The notes: a model not told the origin generated them from the sequence alone. A DNA stretch of 64,000 bases from Sphingomonadales bacterium (GCA_025362295.1 JANYGX010000001.1:19621-83620); one strand, 5' to 3'; numbered from the stretch's first letter, positions 27,355 through 39,278 are shown. Made by a program: numbers and translations.

Positions 27355-27959
27355 AACAGCTGCGGCCAGATCTTGCCATTATCGCGAATGCCATCACTTC
27401 AGGCAGCCGGGTGCTTGATATCGGTTGCGGCGATGGTGCTTTGCTTGAACATCTCGCGTCGCACAAGAACGTCGATGCGCGCGGCATTGAAATCAGCCGC
27501 GAGGGCGTTAGTGCCGCCGTGGCGCGCGGCCTCTCTGTTATTCAAGGCAATGCGGATACGGATTTGGCGGATTACCCGACAGCCAGCTTTGATGTGGTGG
27601 TGCTTAGCCAAACCCTGCAGGCAACACAAAGGCCAGATGCTGTGCTGCGTGAAATGCTGCGCATTGGCAAGCGCGTGATCGTCTCATTCCCAAATTTTGG
27701 CCACTGGCGCGCCAGGCTTTCCGTTGCCATTCATGGCCGGATGCCGGTGACGGCCGCCATGCCGGTGGAATGGTATGAAACCGCGAACATTCACCTCTGT
27801 ACAATTGCGGATTTTGAAGCGCTTTGCGGGTTACGGCAGTACCAAATCGCTAAGGCCATCTATCTAATTGGCGGCCAGCCATCACAGCGGCGGTTTATGG
27901 CTAACGTGTTGGCTGAACAAGGTTTATTTGTTTTATCTGCGTTAGTGTCTGATAGTTGA
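27351..27959 (+). CDS. metW: Methionine biosynthesis protein MetW
   Basis: A 202-residue methyltransferase-like protein that works with MetX; in several proteobacteria it is needed for full MetX activity. The SAM-binding motif [15 protein letters not shown] is at about residue 20, with [22 protein letters not shown] near 82 and [12 protein letters not shown] near 110, all typical of MetW. It overlaps metX by 4 bp. The 120 bp downstream hold no clear gene. Confidence 0.94.
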   Translation: MKQLRPDLAIIANAITSGSRVLDIGCGDGALLEHLASHKNVDARGIEISREGVSAAVARGLSVIQGNADTDLADYPTASFDVVVLSQTLQATQRPDAVLREMLRIGKRVIVSFPNFGHWRARLSVAIHGRMPVTAAMPVEWYETANIHLCTIADFEALCGLRQYQIAKAIYLIGGQPSQRRFMANVLAEQGLFVLSALVSDS

Positions 27960-28079
27960 CCTTAGGTCTTGTCAAAGGCAGTAATTTCGTTCAACCTGCG
28001 ACAATCTGGTTTAAAGCAGCCAGTACTCACTGACCATGCGAGTTGTTCAATACCTAGAAATTCATAAAAGGAGAGTATC

Positions 28080-28343
28080 ATGTTTCATTATATCGGTATG
28101 TTAATAGTTGGCATTATTGTCGGCGTGATTGCACGTTATGTGTATCCGGGCGCCGTTCATATGTCTTTACTGATGAGCGGCGTTCTTGGTATTGCCGGTT
28201 CATTTCTTGGTGGCACAATCATGGGCTTAATTAACAAGCCAGCTGACGGTTCTGTAGTTCATCCTGCGGGCATTGTGACATCAGTGCTGGGAGCTATGCT
28301 GTTGATTTTCATCTGTCGCACGGTCTTGCACCTGAACTTCTGA
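28080..28343 (+). CDS. GlsB/YeaQ/YmgE family small membrane protein
   Basis: An 87-residue inner-membrane protein with three hydrophobic segments and Gly-rich patches (MLIVGIIVGVIARYVYPG, MSGVLGIAGSFLGGTIMG). It is of the 'transglycosylase-associated' family, often stress-induced. AGGAGA precedes the ATG. It is monocistronic, ending at a strong hairpin. Its molecular role is not established. Confidence 0.9.
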   Translation: MFHYIGMLIVGIIVGVIARYVYPGAVHMSLLMSGVLGIAGSFLGGTIMGLINKPADGSVVHPAGIVTSVLGAMLLIFICRTVLHLNF

Positions 28344-28348
28344 TATTC

Positions 28349-28389
28349 ATCAAGCCGTCGTTGTGGTGACGCCATGATGACGGCTTGAT
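28349..28389. terminator. Bidirectional hairpin terminator
   Basis: An 11-bp stem (28349-28359 with 28379-28389) lies between two convergent genes: the small membrane protein on plus and a lipoprotein on minus. It ends 1 bp before the stop of the minus gene. The stem is GC-rich in the centre and flanked by AT-rich sequence on both sides, so it could serve both strands. Confidence 0.55.
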
Positions 28390-28390
28390 A

Positions 28391-28999
28391 TCAAAGTCTG
28401 CGGCGCGCTCCCGTATTTGCAGCAATTGCCTCTTTTTGTGCGGTCTCGATAATTTTAATGAGCTTGCCTGCTGCTGCAAGTGGTTTGGTCACAGTTGCAC
28501 CTTCGGCTGACACCACCGCCAACTGTCCGGTTACAGTGTTTACAACGTTGAGCGCATCGTCAAATTCGCCTGCAATCTGATTAAGACGCGTGAGCTCCGT
28601 TTGAGCTTTTGACCAATTGATATCAGTTGGCCCCTTTTTTTTGACAGCGGCAAGCGCTGCGGCAAGCACGGTTTGCTGTTTGTGCCAGCGCTCATTAATG
28701 AAATTCACCGAACGCCGTTCCTGCTCAATACGGCTGGCCAAGGGCTGCACTCTGGCCTCGGTAGCGGCGTCCGGTATGGCTTCAACTGGTGTTACCGCAA
28801 CAGGCTGTGTCAACGTTGCGACAGGCGCTGGAATAGGGGCATCGACATGCCGCTCGGCACGGGTGCGCAGGCTGGGCCAATCGCCACCTGCGCTGGCACA
28901 ACTGCACAAAGCTGCCATGAGCATCAGGCTTATACCTCTTCTTATTTGAAGAAACAGGTGAATGGTTGCACCTAATTCCTCCCCCGATTGATCAGCCAT
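28391..28999 (-). CDS. Putative lipoprotein of unknown function
   Basis: About 202 residues. A two-arginine region and hydrophobic stretch end in LMAALCSCAS, a plausible lipobox with the second Cys as lipid acceptor. The signal region is unusually long if the ATG at 28999 is used. A GTG at 29005 is another possible start. The mature part is Ala-rich with a predicted helical segment (RIEQERRSVNFINERW, TELTRLNQIAGEFDDALNV). The start overlaps the gatB stop. No family is recognised. Confidence 0.6.
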   Translation of the reverse strand: MADQSGEELGATIHLFLQIRRGISLMLMAALCSCASAGGDWPSLRTRAERHVDAPIPAPVATLTQPVAVTPVEAIPDAATEARVQPLASRIEQERRSVNFINERWHKQQTVLAAALAAVKKKGPTDINWSKAQTELTRLNQIAGEFDDALNVVNTVTGQLAVVSAEGATVTKPLAAAGKLIKIIETAQKEAIAANTGARRRL

Positions 29000-29001
29000 T
29001 C

Positions 29002-30501
29002 TCACCCCAACATCCGCTTCAGAATATCATTGACCACTGCTGGATTGCCCTTGCCAGCCATGGCCTTCATCACTTGTCCGACAAAGAAGCTGAACAGTTT
29101 ATCCTTGCCAGCCTTGTATCCTGCCAGTTGCTCCGGGTTGTCAGCAATTACCTTGGCAATAACGGCTTCAATCGCCCCTGTGTCGCTCACCTGTTTTAAG
29201 CCGCGCTCTTCCACCAGTGCGCTTGCTGATTTGCCGGTTTCGAGCATCAAGGCAAACACCTCCTTACCAAGGCGGCCCGAGAGTGTGCCGTCAGCAACCA
29301 GCGATAACAATTCTGCACCGGCTAGCGGCGATATGGGACTTTCCGTGATGGCTTTACCCTGTGCGTTGAGCGCACCAAATAAATCCGACAGCACCCAGTT
29401 AGAGGCACTGCGCGCGAGTTCTGCCGCCGGTTTGTTTTGAGTTTTCACACACACGCTCAACAGCTCTTCAAAATAATCCGCATTGGCCTTTTCAGTGATC
29501 AATACCGATGCATTATAATCAGACACGCCAAGATCATGAATCAGTCGATGTTTTTTTGCATCAGGCAGTTCTGGGAGTGACGCTTGAGCGTCCGCAAGAA
29601 AGGCTTCATCCAGCTCCAGTGGCAACAAATCAGGATCGGGAAAATAGCGGTAGTCGTGTGCATCTTCCTTCGAGCGCAGCGAGCGCGTCTCGTTTTTCAC
29701 ATTGTCATAGGTGCGGGTTTCCTGGTGGATTGTGCCGCCGTCTTCAATCACCTCGATCTGACGGCGGGCTTCAACTTCAATCGCAGCCATCACAAAGCGC
29801 ACCGAGTTTACATTCTTGATTTCACAACGCGTGCCAAATTCGGCACCGGCCTTGCGCACGGACACATTCACATCCGCGCGCATTGAACCCTCTTCCATAT
29901 TGCCGTCACAACTGCCCACATATTGGAGGATGGTGCGGAGTTTCCGCACATAGGCGCCCGCTTCTTCCGGTGAGCGCATGTCTGGCTTCGAGACGATTTC
30001 CATGAGGGCAACGCCAGAGCGGTTCAAATCTACATAAGTGCGTGTTGGGTGCTGGTCATGCAACGATTTTCCCGCGTCCTGTTCCAGGTGCAAGCGTTCG
30101 ATGCCAATGGTTTTTGTGCCACCGCTTTCCAAATCAACGGTGATTTCACCCTCACCAACAATCGGATACTGAAACTGGCTGATCTGATAGCCTTGCGGTA
30201 AATCTGCGTAAAAATAATTCTTGCGGTCAAACCGCGACCAGTTATTGATTTTGGCGCCAAGCGCCATGCCGGTGCGTACGGCCTGATGCACACATTCGCT
30301 GTTGATCACGGGCAGCATCCCCGGCATGGCGGCATCAACAAAGCTAACCTGCGTGTTTGGCTCAGCACCAAAGCTGGTGTCTGACGATGAGAACAACTTA
30401 GCCTTTGATGTGACTTGTGCATGGACTTCAAGGCCAACAACGATTTCCCACGGGCCGGTTGTGCCGGTGAGGGTGTAGGGGGTGGTGTTTGTGTCGCTCA
30501 T
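29002..30501 (-). CDS. gatB: Aspartyl/glutamyl-tRNA amidotransferase subunit B
   Basis: A subunit of the GatCAB complex that converts Glu-tRNA(Gln) and/or Asp-tRNA(Asn) to the amidated forms. 499 residues. It shows [21 protein letters not shown] near residue 18, [30 protein letters not shown] near 108, [15 protein letters not shown] near 170 and a C-terminal YqeY-like helical tail. gatA and gatC are not adjacent, although in many alphaproteobacteria they lie close by. The amidase at 36460-38274 is exported and so is not GatA. Confidence 0.96.
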   Translation of the reverse strand: MSDTNTTPYTLTGTTGPWEIVVGLEVHAQVTSKAKLFSSSDTSFGAEPNTQVSFVDAAMPGMLPVINSECVHQAVRTGMALGAKINNWSRFDRKNYFYADLPQGYQISQFQYPIVGEGEITVDLESGGTKTIGIERLHLEQDAGKSLHDQHPTRTYVDLNRSGVALMEIVSKPDMRSPEEAGAYVRKLRTILQYVGSCDGNMEEGSMRADVNVSVRKAGAEFGTRCEIKNVNSVRFVMAAIEVEARRQIEVIEDGGTIHQETRTYDNVKNETRSLRSKEDAHDYRYFPDPDLLPLELDEAFLADAQASLPELPDAKKHRLIHDLGVSDYNASVLITEKANADYFEELLSVCVKTQNKPAAELARSASNWVLSDLFGALNAQGKAITESPISPLAGAELLSLVADGTLSGRLGKEVFALMLETGKSASALVEERGLKQVSDTGAIEAVIAKVIADNPEQLAGYKAGKDKLFSFFVGQVMKAMAGKGNPAVVNDILKRMLG

Positions 30502-30531
30502 CAGTATGCTTTCTTATCAAAGTGTTTTACC

Positions 30532-30550
30532 CTCTCTCGCAAAGGGAGAG
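30532..30550. repeat. Short CCCTCTC-type intergenic hairpin
   Basis: A 6-bp inverted repeat (30532-30537 with 30545-30550) lies in the gap between the DAACS transporter and gatB. It looks like a degenerate copy of the CT-rich hairpin at 42566-42586. Confidence 0.35.
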
Positions 30551-30565
30551 ATAAACGAATAGCCT

Positions 30566-31810
30566 CTACCCCACCACTTGCGTTTTTCCAAGCACCCCTT
30601 CAAACTTCGCGATCACAGCAGTCGCAATCGAATTCCCGACCACATTTGTGCCGCTTCGCCCCATATCGAGAAATTGGTCAACCGCCAAAATCAGCAGTAG
30701 TCCCGCATCAGGAATTTTGAACACCGGCAAGGTGGCTGCAATCACCACCAAAGAGGCGCGCGGCACAGATGCAATACCCTTGCTGGTGATCAGCAATAGC
30801 CCAAGCATGGTCGCAAGCTGGCCTGCGGTCAGCACAATGCCATAGGCTTGGGCAATAAACAGGGTGGCAAAGGTGCAATACATCATCGAGCCGTCAAGAT
30901 TAAAGGAATAGCCCAGTGGCAACACGAAGCTGGCAATGGGCTTTGGCACACCAAATTTTTCAACCGCTGCCAGTGTGCTTGGGTAGGCGGCTTCAGAACT
31001 TGCTGTTGAAAACGCAATCAACACCGGCTCTCGAATGGCTTTGATCAGACGGAGAATGGGTTTGCCAAGCACCAGATAGCCTGCAAACAACAATATAAGC
31101 CACAGCAACGCCAGAGAGAAATAAAACTCTGCCATAAAGGTAAGATAGGTAACGAGGATGCCAAGGCCTTTACTGGTTACCGTGGCCGCCACAGCGGCAA
31201 AGACGGCAAGTGGTGCGACCTTCATGACCATGCCGGTCACCAGCAGCATGACCCGCGTGATCTGTTCGGCAAAATCTGTGAGCATACTGCCCTGCTTGCC
31301 AAGCTTTGCCAAGGCCACACCAACAAACACCGAGAACACAACGATTTGCAAAATTTCGTTATTGGCCATCGCCTCTACAATTGATTTCGGCACAAGATGG
31401 GTGATAAAATCTTTGAGATTGATTGATGTGGCATTGACAGTGCTGGCTGCATCAGCTGCAGGTAACGGAATGCCAAGCCCGACGCCGGGCTTGAACAGGC
31501 TCACCATCATCATGCCAAACAACAGCGATGTGATCGAAGCGCCGAGAAACCATGCCATGGTTTTGAGACCAATGCGACCAACGGCACCGTGCTCGCCCAT
31601 ATTGGCTATGCCGACCACAAGCGTGGAAAACACCAGCGGTGCAATAATCATCTTAATCAGGCGAAGGAAAATATCTGTGATTACTGAGAAATAGCCGACC
31701 AGAGATTTGAGTGCATTGGCGTTGGTGATTTCGGCATGGCATATAGCGCCTATCAGAATGCCCAGCACCATTCCGATGATGATATAGAGTGTGAAATGTT
31801 TTGACATCAT
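30566..31810 (-). CDS. Dicarboxylate/amino acid:cation symporter (DAACS family)
   Basis: A secondary transporter for glutamate, aspartate or C4-dicarboxylates, driven by H+ or Na+. 414 residues with about eight membrane segments. It has the first helices with LIKMIIAPLVFSTLVVGIANM near residue 52, the re-entrant loop serine-rich motif AFSTASSEAAYPSTLAAVEKFG near 270, and PLGYSFNLDGSMMY and DQFLDMGRSGTNVVGNSIA near 305 and 380. The substrate cannot be assigned by motif alone. It lies between gatB and hemB with no obvious link. Confidence 0.9.
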   Translation of the reverse strand: MMSKHFTLYIIIGMVLGILIGAICHAEITNANALKSLVGYFSVITDIFLRLIKMIIAPLVFSTLVVGIANMGEHGAVGRIGLKTMAWFLGASITSLLFGMMMVSLFKPGVGLGIPLPAADAASTVNATSINLKDFITHLVPKSIVEAMANNEILQIVVFSVFVGVALAKLGKQGSMLTDFAEQITRVMLLVTGMVMKVAPLAVFAAVAATVTSKGLGILVTYLTFMAEFYFSLALLWLILLFAGYLVLGKPILRLIKAIREPVLIAFSTASSEAAYPSTLAAVEKFGVPKPIASFVLPLGYSFNLDGSMMYCTFATLFIAQAYGIVLTAGQLATMLGLLLITSKGIASVPRASLVVIAATLPVFKIPDAGLLLILAVDQFLDMGRSGTNVVGNSIATAVIAKFEGVLGKTQVVG

Positions 31811-31829
31811 ATTTTCCTTCTCACCACCA

Positions 31830-33709
<1,880 letters not shown>

Positions 33710-33779
33710 GATAAGGTTGACCTAGTGAATGCCGAGCGATTAAGCCTGTTCTTATACTAGAGCTTAAAGGTTGCGCCAA

Positions 33780-35828
33780 GTGAATGTGATAAAATTTTTA
33801 GCCGTTGCGGTCTATTCCCTGCATGTTTGTGCAACCTGTGCAGATGCCGGACAGTTGAGCAGTGAACAGCTGAACTGGTATCGTGCGCGACTTGATGATC
33901 AGAGCCACAGCGTCTTTTCGACCACGACTGCGGTAGCCGCCAATGCGCCGCACCCAGATTCACTGGCTGAATCATTGCTGCTCTGGAACCGGCTGAAAAA
34001 TGAGGATTACAACCCAAATTTTGCTGAACTATCACGTTTTTTGATCAACAATCCAGGCTGGCCGCAAGAAAAATCTTTGCGCATCAAAGCTGAGCAAGCT
34101 ATCATAAGTTCAGTTGATCGACCGCAGGATATCATCAAATTTTTTGGTGCTTTTCCAGTGATTACGGCAACGGGCAGAGTGCGCCTTGCTGAAGCCTTGA
34201 CGCAAACTGGCCAACCGCAAGCCGGTGCGTCGCTGATACGAGAAGCATGGGCCAGCGGCGGCTTATCTTTGCCGGATGAAACGCTGGTTATCAGCACTTA
34301 TGCAACGAGTCTGACACACGCCGATCATATCCGCCGGGCTGATCAGCTGCTGTGGCAGGATCAGGCAACCGCTGCACGGCGGGTGCTGCCATATCTCGAT
34401 CCCGATTATCGGCTGTTGGCGGAAGCGCGGCTTGCACTTAAACTGCGCAGCAATGATGTTGATGCAAAGATTGCCGCTGTACCAAAAAGTTTACAGAACA
34501 CATCCGGCCTGATTTACGATCGAGCACGTTGGCTTTTGCGTACGCGCAGTGATGACACGGCCGCGACGGCTTTTTTGCTGGCCAGTGCTGTCGATAGTCA
34601 AGAGGGTATCAAAGCCTCAGCGTGGGTGAAGCTACGCCAAACACTGGCCCGAAGCGCGGTGGATCGTGGTGCCTATGAGGATGGTTATCATCTGTTGGCC
34701 GATCATCATCTGGCTGGCAATATTGCCACAATCAGCGACGATAACGAAACAGACCGCGTGGCCTATGTGGAAACCGAATGGCGCGCTGGCTGGATTGCGC
34801 TGCGCTATTTGCGAAAGCCCGCTGACGCCATAAAACATTTTCAGGCCATGCAGGCGGTGGCGCAAAGCCCGATTACATTATCGCGCGCTGCCTATTGGGC
34901 CGGCCGTTCAGCCGAAGCACTCAACAACGGCGCACTCGCCCAGCAGTGGTATGGACGTGCGGCACAGTTCCCTGATTTTTTCTATGGTCAATTGGCTGTG
35001 GAAAAACTCGGACGACCAATTCTGCCGCCTGATCTGACGCCGCCCGTGGTATCAGCCGAGGCCATGCAGGCCTATCAAGCGCGGAATATCGTGCAAGCTG
35101 CACGCTTGCTGGGTCAGTTGGGTGAGCCGGAGCTGCAAACACAGTTCATCAACACCATTGCGGCGCGCGCTGATACACCAGAGGAAAAACGAGTGGCGGC
35201 TGATCTGGCTGTCGAGATCAAACGGCCAGACCTCGGGGTGCGCATTGGCAAGCTTGCCCGCAACAAAGGGATGAGCCTAGCGTACGCTGCCTACCCGCGC
35301 CTGACATTGCCAGAGGGGCTCAGCAACATATGGAGTATGGCCCATGCCATCACCAGACAGGAATCCGTTTTCAATGCCAGTGCTCGCAGTCGTGCCGGGG
35401 CACGAGGCCTAATGCAGTTGATGCCCGGCACAGCACGGGGCGTCAGTGCAAAGCTTGGGCTGCCTTATGCACTCGACAAACTCACCAGCGATCCAGTGTA
35501 CAACATGACACTTGGCGCAACTTATATTCAGGACCGGCTCGACAGCTACGGTGGCAATGCTGTGCTAGCCGTAGCGTCCTATAATGCCGGCCCGGGCAAT
35601 GTCTCCAAATGGCTGAACCGCAACGGCGACCCGCGCAGTCCTAATGTCGATGTGATCGACTGGATCGAGCAAATTCCGTTCACTGAAACCCGCGATTATG
35701 TTATGCGGGTTTTGGAGAATGCTGTGGTCTATTCCCTGATTGAACCCGGTCGCAGCAAAGTCAATGGCTACGGGCTGCTGTCTGGTTACCTTGGGCGCAC
35801 GCCAAATACAAACCGCGTTGATAAATGA
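33780..35828 (+). CDS. slt: Soluble lytic murein transglycosylase
   Basis: Cleaves peptidoglycan between MurNAc and GlcNAc, making 1,6-anhydro ends; periplasmic. About 682 residues with a signal peptide (VIKFLAVAVYSLHVCATCADA), a long alpha-superhelical region and a C-terminal SLT domain from about residue 510. The catalytic Glu is in ITRQESVFNASARSRAGARGL, followed by MQLMPGTA and ASYNAGPGNVSKWL. The GTG at 33780, 9 bp after AAAGG, is preferred. Its stop overlaps the greB start. The organisation matches the Slt70 family. Confidence 0.93.
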   Translation: MNVIKFLAVAVYSLHVCATCADAGQLSSEQLNWYRARLDDQSHSVFSTTTAVAANAPHPDSLAESLLLWNRLKNEDYNPNFAELSRFLINNPGWPQEKSLRIKAEQAIISSVDRPQDIIKFFGAFPVITATGRVRLAEALTQTGQPQAGASLIREAWASGGLSLPDETLVISTYATSLTHADHIRRADQLLWQDQATAARRVLPYLDPDYRLLAEARLALKLRSNDVDAKIAAVPKSLQNTSGLIYDRARWLLRTRSDDTAATAFLLASAVDSQEGIKASAWVKLRQTLARSAVDRGAYEDGYHLLADHHLAGNIATISDDNETDRVAYVETEWRAGWIALRYLRKPADAIKHFQAMQAVAQSPITLSRAAYWAGRSAEALNNGALAQQWYGRAAQFPDFFYGQLAVEKLGRPILPPDLTPPVVSAEAMQAYQARNIVQAARLLGQLGEPELQTQFINTIAARADTPEEKRVAADLAVEIKRPDLGVRIGKLARNKGMSLAYAAYPRLTLPEGLSNIWSMAHAITRQESVFNASARSRAGARGLMQLMPGTARGVSAKLGLPYALDKLTSDPVYNMTLGATYIQDRLDSYGGNAVLAVASYNAGPGNVSKWLNRNGDPRSPNVDVIDWIEQIPFTETRDYVMRVLENAVVYSLIEPGRSKVNGYGLLSGYLGRTPNTNRVDK

Positions 35829-36367
35829 GCAAGGCATTCACCAAAGAAATTGATGACGCGGATGATGATGATCTTGACCATGTGTTGCCGTCTGGTAAAA
35901 ATTATATAACACCTGTCGGCTTTGCAAAACTCAAAACTGAATATGATGCACTGTTCTTTGTTGAACGGCCGCATGTGGTCGAAACTGTTTCGTGGGCGGC
36001 TGGCAACGGTGATCGGTCTGAAAATGGTGATTATCTTTACGGCAAGAAGCGGATGCGCGAAATCGACAGGCGCATGCGCTTTTTGAACGTGCGCATGAAA
36101 GCCGCAGTGGTTGTCGATGCACGCGATCAACCCCATAAAGATCAGGTGTTCTTTGGCTGCACTGTCACTTATGCCGCTGAAGATGACAATCACAGAACAG
36201 TTTGCATTGTCGGTCAGGATGAAGTGGATGCCAGCCTTGGCAACATCAGTTGGATATCACCGGTTGCCAAAGCCTTGGTGAAGGCCCGGGTTGGTGATGT
36301 GGTAACACTGGTCACACCCAGCGGCCTGCAGGAGATCGAGGTAATGGAGATTATTTATCCGGAATGA
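35825..36367 (+). CDS. greB: Transcription elongation factor GreB
   Basis: Rescues backtracked RNA polymerase by stimulating transcript cleavage. 180 residues. After a 25-residue acidic N-terminal extension come the coiled-coil with ITPVGFAKLKTEYDAL, then GNGDRSENGDYLYGKKRMREIDRR, which carries the acidic tip residues (DRSEN-D) and matches GreB more than GreA, and the C-terminal FKBP-like domain with GNISWISPVAKAL. It overlaps slt by 4 bp (ATGA). Confidence 0.92.
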   Translation: MSKAFTKEIDDADDDDLDHVLPSGKNYITPVGFAKLKTEYDALFFVERPHVVETVSWAAGNGDRSENGDYLYGKKRMREIDRRMRFLNVRMKAAVVVDARDQPHKDQVFFGCTVTYAAEDDNHRTVCIVGQDEVDASLGNISWISPVAKALVKARVGDVVTLVTPSGLQEIEVMEIIYPE

Positions 36368-36459
36368 CGGTGGAGATGTAAACTCGCACCTAAACATTTC
36401 TCTATCTTATGCAGGATAACGAGGATGGGTCAGTTCATAATATATATTGGTGAAAAATC

Positions 36460-38274
36460 CTAAACCGCAGGATGATCAGCCGCCACACCCATTGCCGTTT
36501 CAAGTGCTATACCAATGTTGAGCAATCTCTCTTCGTTATATAATCTGCCCGTCAAACTGATCGATACGGGCACCTTATGCAGCGGCAAACCCTTTATCTG
36601 CTTAGCAGTTGGCACATAATCGACATCCTGCGCGCGGGTTTGCTGAGAGAGAAACCCCGCTTTGATGGCAAGCGTTGGATGGCCGGTAACATTGCCGATG
36701 GTGAGCAGGCCAGCAGCGTAATTGGGATGAATAAGCGCATCGCATTTGCTCATAACTTCGGCGAATGCCGTCATCCATTGGCGGCGCAAGCGCTGGGCTT
36801 GCACGTAGGAGACAGCGGGGAAGAAACGCGCTGCCCGAAATATGTTCGGCCATGCCTGATCGTCCTGCGCCGAGAGTTGATCAACCGCGCCGGATGTGGT
36901 GAGCTCTTCAAAGGCAGCCGCAGCTTCAACAGTGACAATAGCATTCATGGGATCGATAGGAAGATCGGGCAATGAAAGTTTTACAAGATTGAAGCCTGCT
37001 CGGCTCGCAGCCTCTAGCGCAGCCCTTTCAACAGGTGAGACGCTGTCGCCTTCAAACCACTTTGGATCATAGCCGAGTGTTGCACCTGCAATGGTTGACT
37101 TGTGATTATACTCAATACGGGCCGTGTTGCCGGCAGCCAAATCATGACCATCAGCACCGGCAATAACAGCCATTACAGCCCCAAGATCTGCCACCGAGCG
37201 TGCCATAACGCCGGTCTTGTCGAGTGACCAGCACAGTGCCATGGCACCTGTGCGCGGCACCAGCCCGAATGATGGCCGCAGGCCAGCGCAGCCATTGCGG
37301 CTGCTGGGCGAGACGATGGAACCCATGGTTTCCGTACCTATGCCAAACGACATCAGGCCACCGCCAACGCCGGACCCTGTGCCAGCCGATGAGCCGCTGG
37401 AGCCTTCCTCTATATTCCACGGGTTGCGGGTGAACCCACCGAACCATATGTCGCCGTTGGCAAGCGCCCCGCACGCGGTTTTCCCAAGCAGTACGCAGCC
37501 TGCCTCGCGCAAACGTGTCACGACAGTTGCATCAGTTGTCGGTATACGGTTGCGTGTGGTTTCAGCCCCCCATGTGGTTGGGATGCCTGCCGTATCGAAT
37601 AAATCTTTTACACCGTAAGGTAAGCCATGCAGCGGTGAGCGAATTTTCCCAGCCTTGCGTTCGGCATCCGCTTGATCAGCCTGCGCGCGCGCAATGTCAG
37701 CTGTGACGGTGATGAATGCCAGAAGTTTTGGATTGAGCTTGGCAATTCGCGCCAGATAAATATCCGTTAAGCGCCTTGATGTGAGAACGCCTTTAGTCAT
37801 CCAGGCAGCGTGCAGCCAAGCCGGTGCATAGGCGATGGCATCATCGGATTTTGGCAAAGCAGGCGCTGCACTATCCGGCCATACACCGCGCGTGCTGCTT
37901 GGCACGCTAGGAATGGATGCAGCTGATTTATCATAAGGCTTGAACAGTTCCGCCGGTGATAAACTATTCACCGGTTTGAACGCTTTTAACTGCTTGATTG
38001 CATCCAGCTGGTCGCCCAATACATTCAAAACCTGCGCGCGTTTTTTGGCATCGAGCGGCAGGCCGTTCAGCTTCTCGGCACTGGCCACATCGGCAAGCGT
38101 TACCCCCTGAGATTTTGCCGTGGGTGCTGTTGCCATGGTTACCGGCGATGATGCCGCCGGGTCAGCAGCCACTTGCGCAACCGCTGTTTTATCCTGGCCA
38201 AGAAATCCGATTGTCGAAGCACCGACGGCCAGGGTTTTCAGCGCATCGCGGCGGCTATGATTTCTTGTGGCCAC
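36460..38274 (-). CDS. Tat-exported amidase (amidase-signature family)
   Basis: A 604-residue amidase or related hydrolase. The N-terminus has a twin-arginine signal (SRRDALKTLAVGAST) so it is exported folded. The amidase signature is complete: catalytic Lys in GVKDLFDTAG, then GKTACGALANGD, and the cis-Ser and nucleophile Ser in EEGSSGSSAGTGSG ... GTETMGSIVSP. It resembles GatA in fold, but the Tat signal and about 130 extra N-terminal residues rule out tRNA amidation in the cytoplasm. Substrate is unknown. It lies 20 bp downstream of ssb on the same strand. Confidence 0.9.
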   Translation of the reverse strand: MATRNHSRRDALKTLAVGASTIGFLGQDKTAVAQVAADPAASSPVTMATAPTAKSQGVTLADVASAEKLNGLPLDAKKRAQVLNVLGDQLDAIKQLKAFKPVNSLSPAELFKPYDKSAASIPSVPSSTRGVWPDSAAPALPKSDDAIAYAPAWLHAAWMTKGVLTSRRLTDIYLARIAKLNPKLLAFITVTADIARAQADQADAERKAGKIRSPLHGLPYGVKDLFDTAGIPTTWGAETTRNRIPTTDATVVTRLREAGCVLLGKTACGALANGDIWFGGFTRNPWNIEEGSSGSSAGTGSGVGGGLMSFGIGTETMGSIVSPSSRNGCAGLRPSFGLVPRTGAMALCWSLDKTGVMARSVADLGAVMAVIAGADGHDLAAGNTARIEYNHKSTIAGATLGYDPKWFEGDSVSPVERAALEAASRAGFNLVKLSLPDLPIDPMNAIVTVEAAAAFEELTTSGAVDQLSAQDDQAWPNIFRAARFFPAVSYVQAQRLRRQWMTAFAEVMSKCDALIHPNYAAGLLTIGNVTGHPTLAIKAGFLSQQTRAQDVDYVPTAKQIKGLPLHKVPVSISLTGRLYNEERLLNIGIALETAMGVAADHPAV

Positions 38275-38294
38275 TTACTTTCCCCCACTGATTG

Positions 38295-38816
38295 TTAAAA
38301 CGGAATTTCGTCATCCATGTCGTTGCCGCCGCCAAAGCCGCCACTGTCACCGCGACTGCTGCTGCCAGCATTGCCAGCATAGCTTGAGGTTGGCTTACCG
38401 CCGCCGCCAGATTTATAGCCACTGCTGCTTTCGCCATCCCGATCGCCAGACATGCCGCCGCCATCACTCTTGCCGTCCAGCATGGTAAGCTCACCACGGA
38501 ACTTTTGCAGCACCACTTCGGTGGTGTATTTTGTCTGGCCTTCCTTGTCGGTCCATTTGCGGGTTGAGAGCTGGCCTTCCAGATAGACCTGCGAGCCTTT
38601 GCGCAGATACTGCTCCGAAATCTTGCCAAGCGCTTCATTGAAAATCACGATATTATGCCACTCCGTGCGCTCGCGGCGTTCACCGGACATTTTGTCTTTC
38701 CACGATTCGGATGTGGCTACAGAAAAACTGACAATCTTGCCGCCGTCGTTGGTGGTCCGAATTTCAGGGTCTTTGCCCAGTCTGCCCACCAATATAACTT
38801 TGTTTACGCCAGCCAT
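38295..38816 (-). CDS. ssb: Single-stranded DNA-binding protein
   Basis: 173 residues: an OB-fold N-terminus ([60 protein letters not shown]), a Gly/Ser-rich disordered linker from about residue 118, and the conserved acidic protein-docking tail DMDDEIPF. All are typical of the essential bacterial SSB. The amidase gene follows on the same strand. Confidence 0.97.
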   Translation of the reverse strand: MAGVNKVILVGRLGKDPEIRTTNDGGKIVSFSVATSESWKDKMSGERRERTEWHNIVIFNEALGKISEQYLRKGSQVYLEGQLSTRKWTDKEGQTKYTTEVVLQKFRGELTMLDGKSDGGGMSGDRDGESSSGYKSGGGGKPTSSYAGNAGSSSRGDSGGFGGGNDMDDEIPF

Positions 38817-38949
38817 ATGTTCCTCATTCTATATAAAATTTAATATTAATAGATAAGGTTGATGCATACAAGCAAACTGTTCTTCCCTCTTTATTTCTTA
38901 ACTCTATGCGCCTATATCGGATATGTCAGGGCAACCTGGCTATGGTGAT

Positions 38950-39278
38950 AAATGTTGGCGTGGAATACCCATCACGGACCCGGGGGCAGTACCCGGCGCC
39001 TCCACCACCAGCTGTTTTCAGACACAAAACAGCTGCTGTGGGGGCGAACCAGGATCGACGGGTGGCTAAAGACGTTAATTTTGCCCGGCCCCGCTGTACG
39101 CCGTAAAACTGCACATAATCTTAGATGCCAACGATAACGAGGCATTTGCTATCGCCGCGTAACGAACGCCCTTAGGGGCTAAAGTTATCCGGTTCTAGCG
39201 GGGTTCGGAATGCACCCGGCAACAGAAGCAAAATCCGCGGTCCGGAGGGCACCGGGTAACAGAAGCCCTCCAACATAG
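38950..39278 (+). ncRNA. ssrA: Two-piece (permuted) tmRNA, ssrA
   Basis: The gene is permuted, as in alphaproteobacteria. The acceptor half comes first, ending in the T-arm and GCGCCTCCACCA (mature 3' end near 39007). A spacer with a hairpin follows, then the coding half starts with GGGGGCG at 39040-39046, which pairs with CGCCTCC of the acceptor half to form the acceptor stem. ATGTTGG at 38952-38958 pairs with CCAACAT at 39270-39276, setting the outer ends. The tag frame is at 39127-39162. The spacer is removed to give two RNAs. The exact processing sites are estimates. sspB, whose product binds tmRNA-tagged proteins, follows directly. Confidence 0.95.
39127..39162 (+). CDS. tmRNA tag reading frame
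   Basis: Eleven codons plus TAA encode ANDNEAFAIAA, starting at the resume codon GCC. With the alanine brought by the tmRNA the tag would be AANDNEAFAIAA. The AANDN start matches alphaproteobacterial tags and is the part recognised by SspB-alpha; the C-terminal AA is what ClpX grips. The usual last three residues are LAA or VAA, so IAA is less common. Confidence 0.9.
   Translation, partial: ANDNEAFAIAA

Noticed and set aside
36460..38274. The amidase as GatA, partner of gatB
   Set aside because: A Tat signal and long N-terminal extension place it outside the cytoplasm, and it is 6 kb from gatB on a separate transcript.
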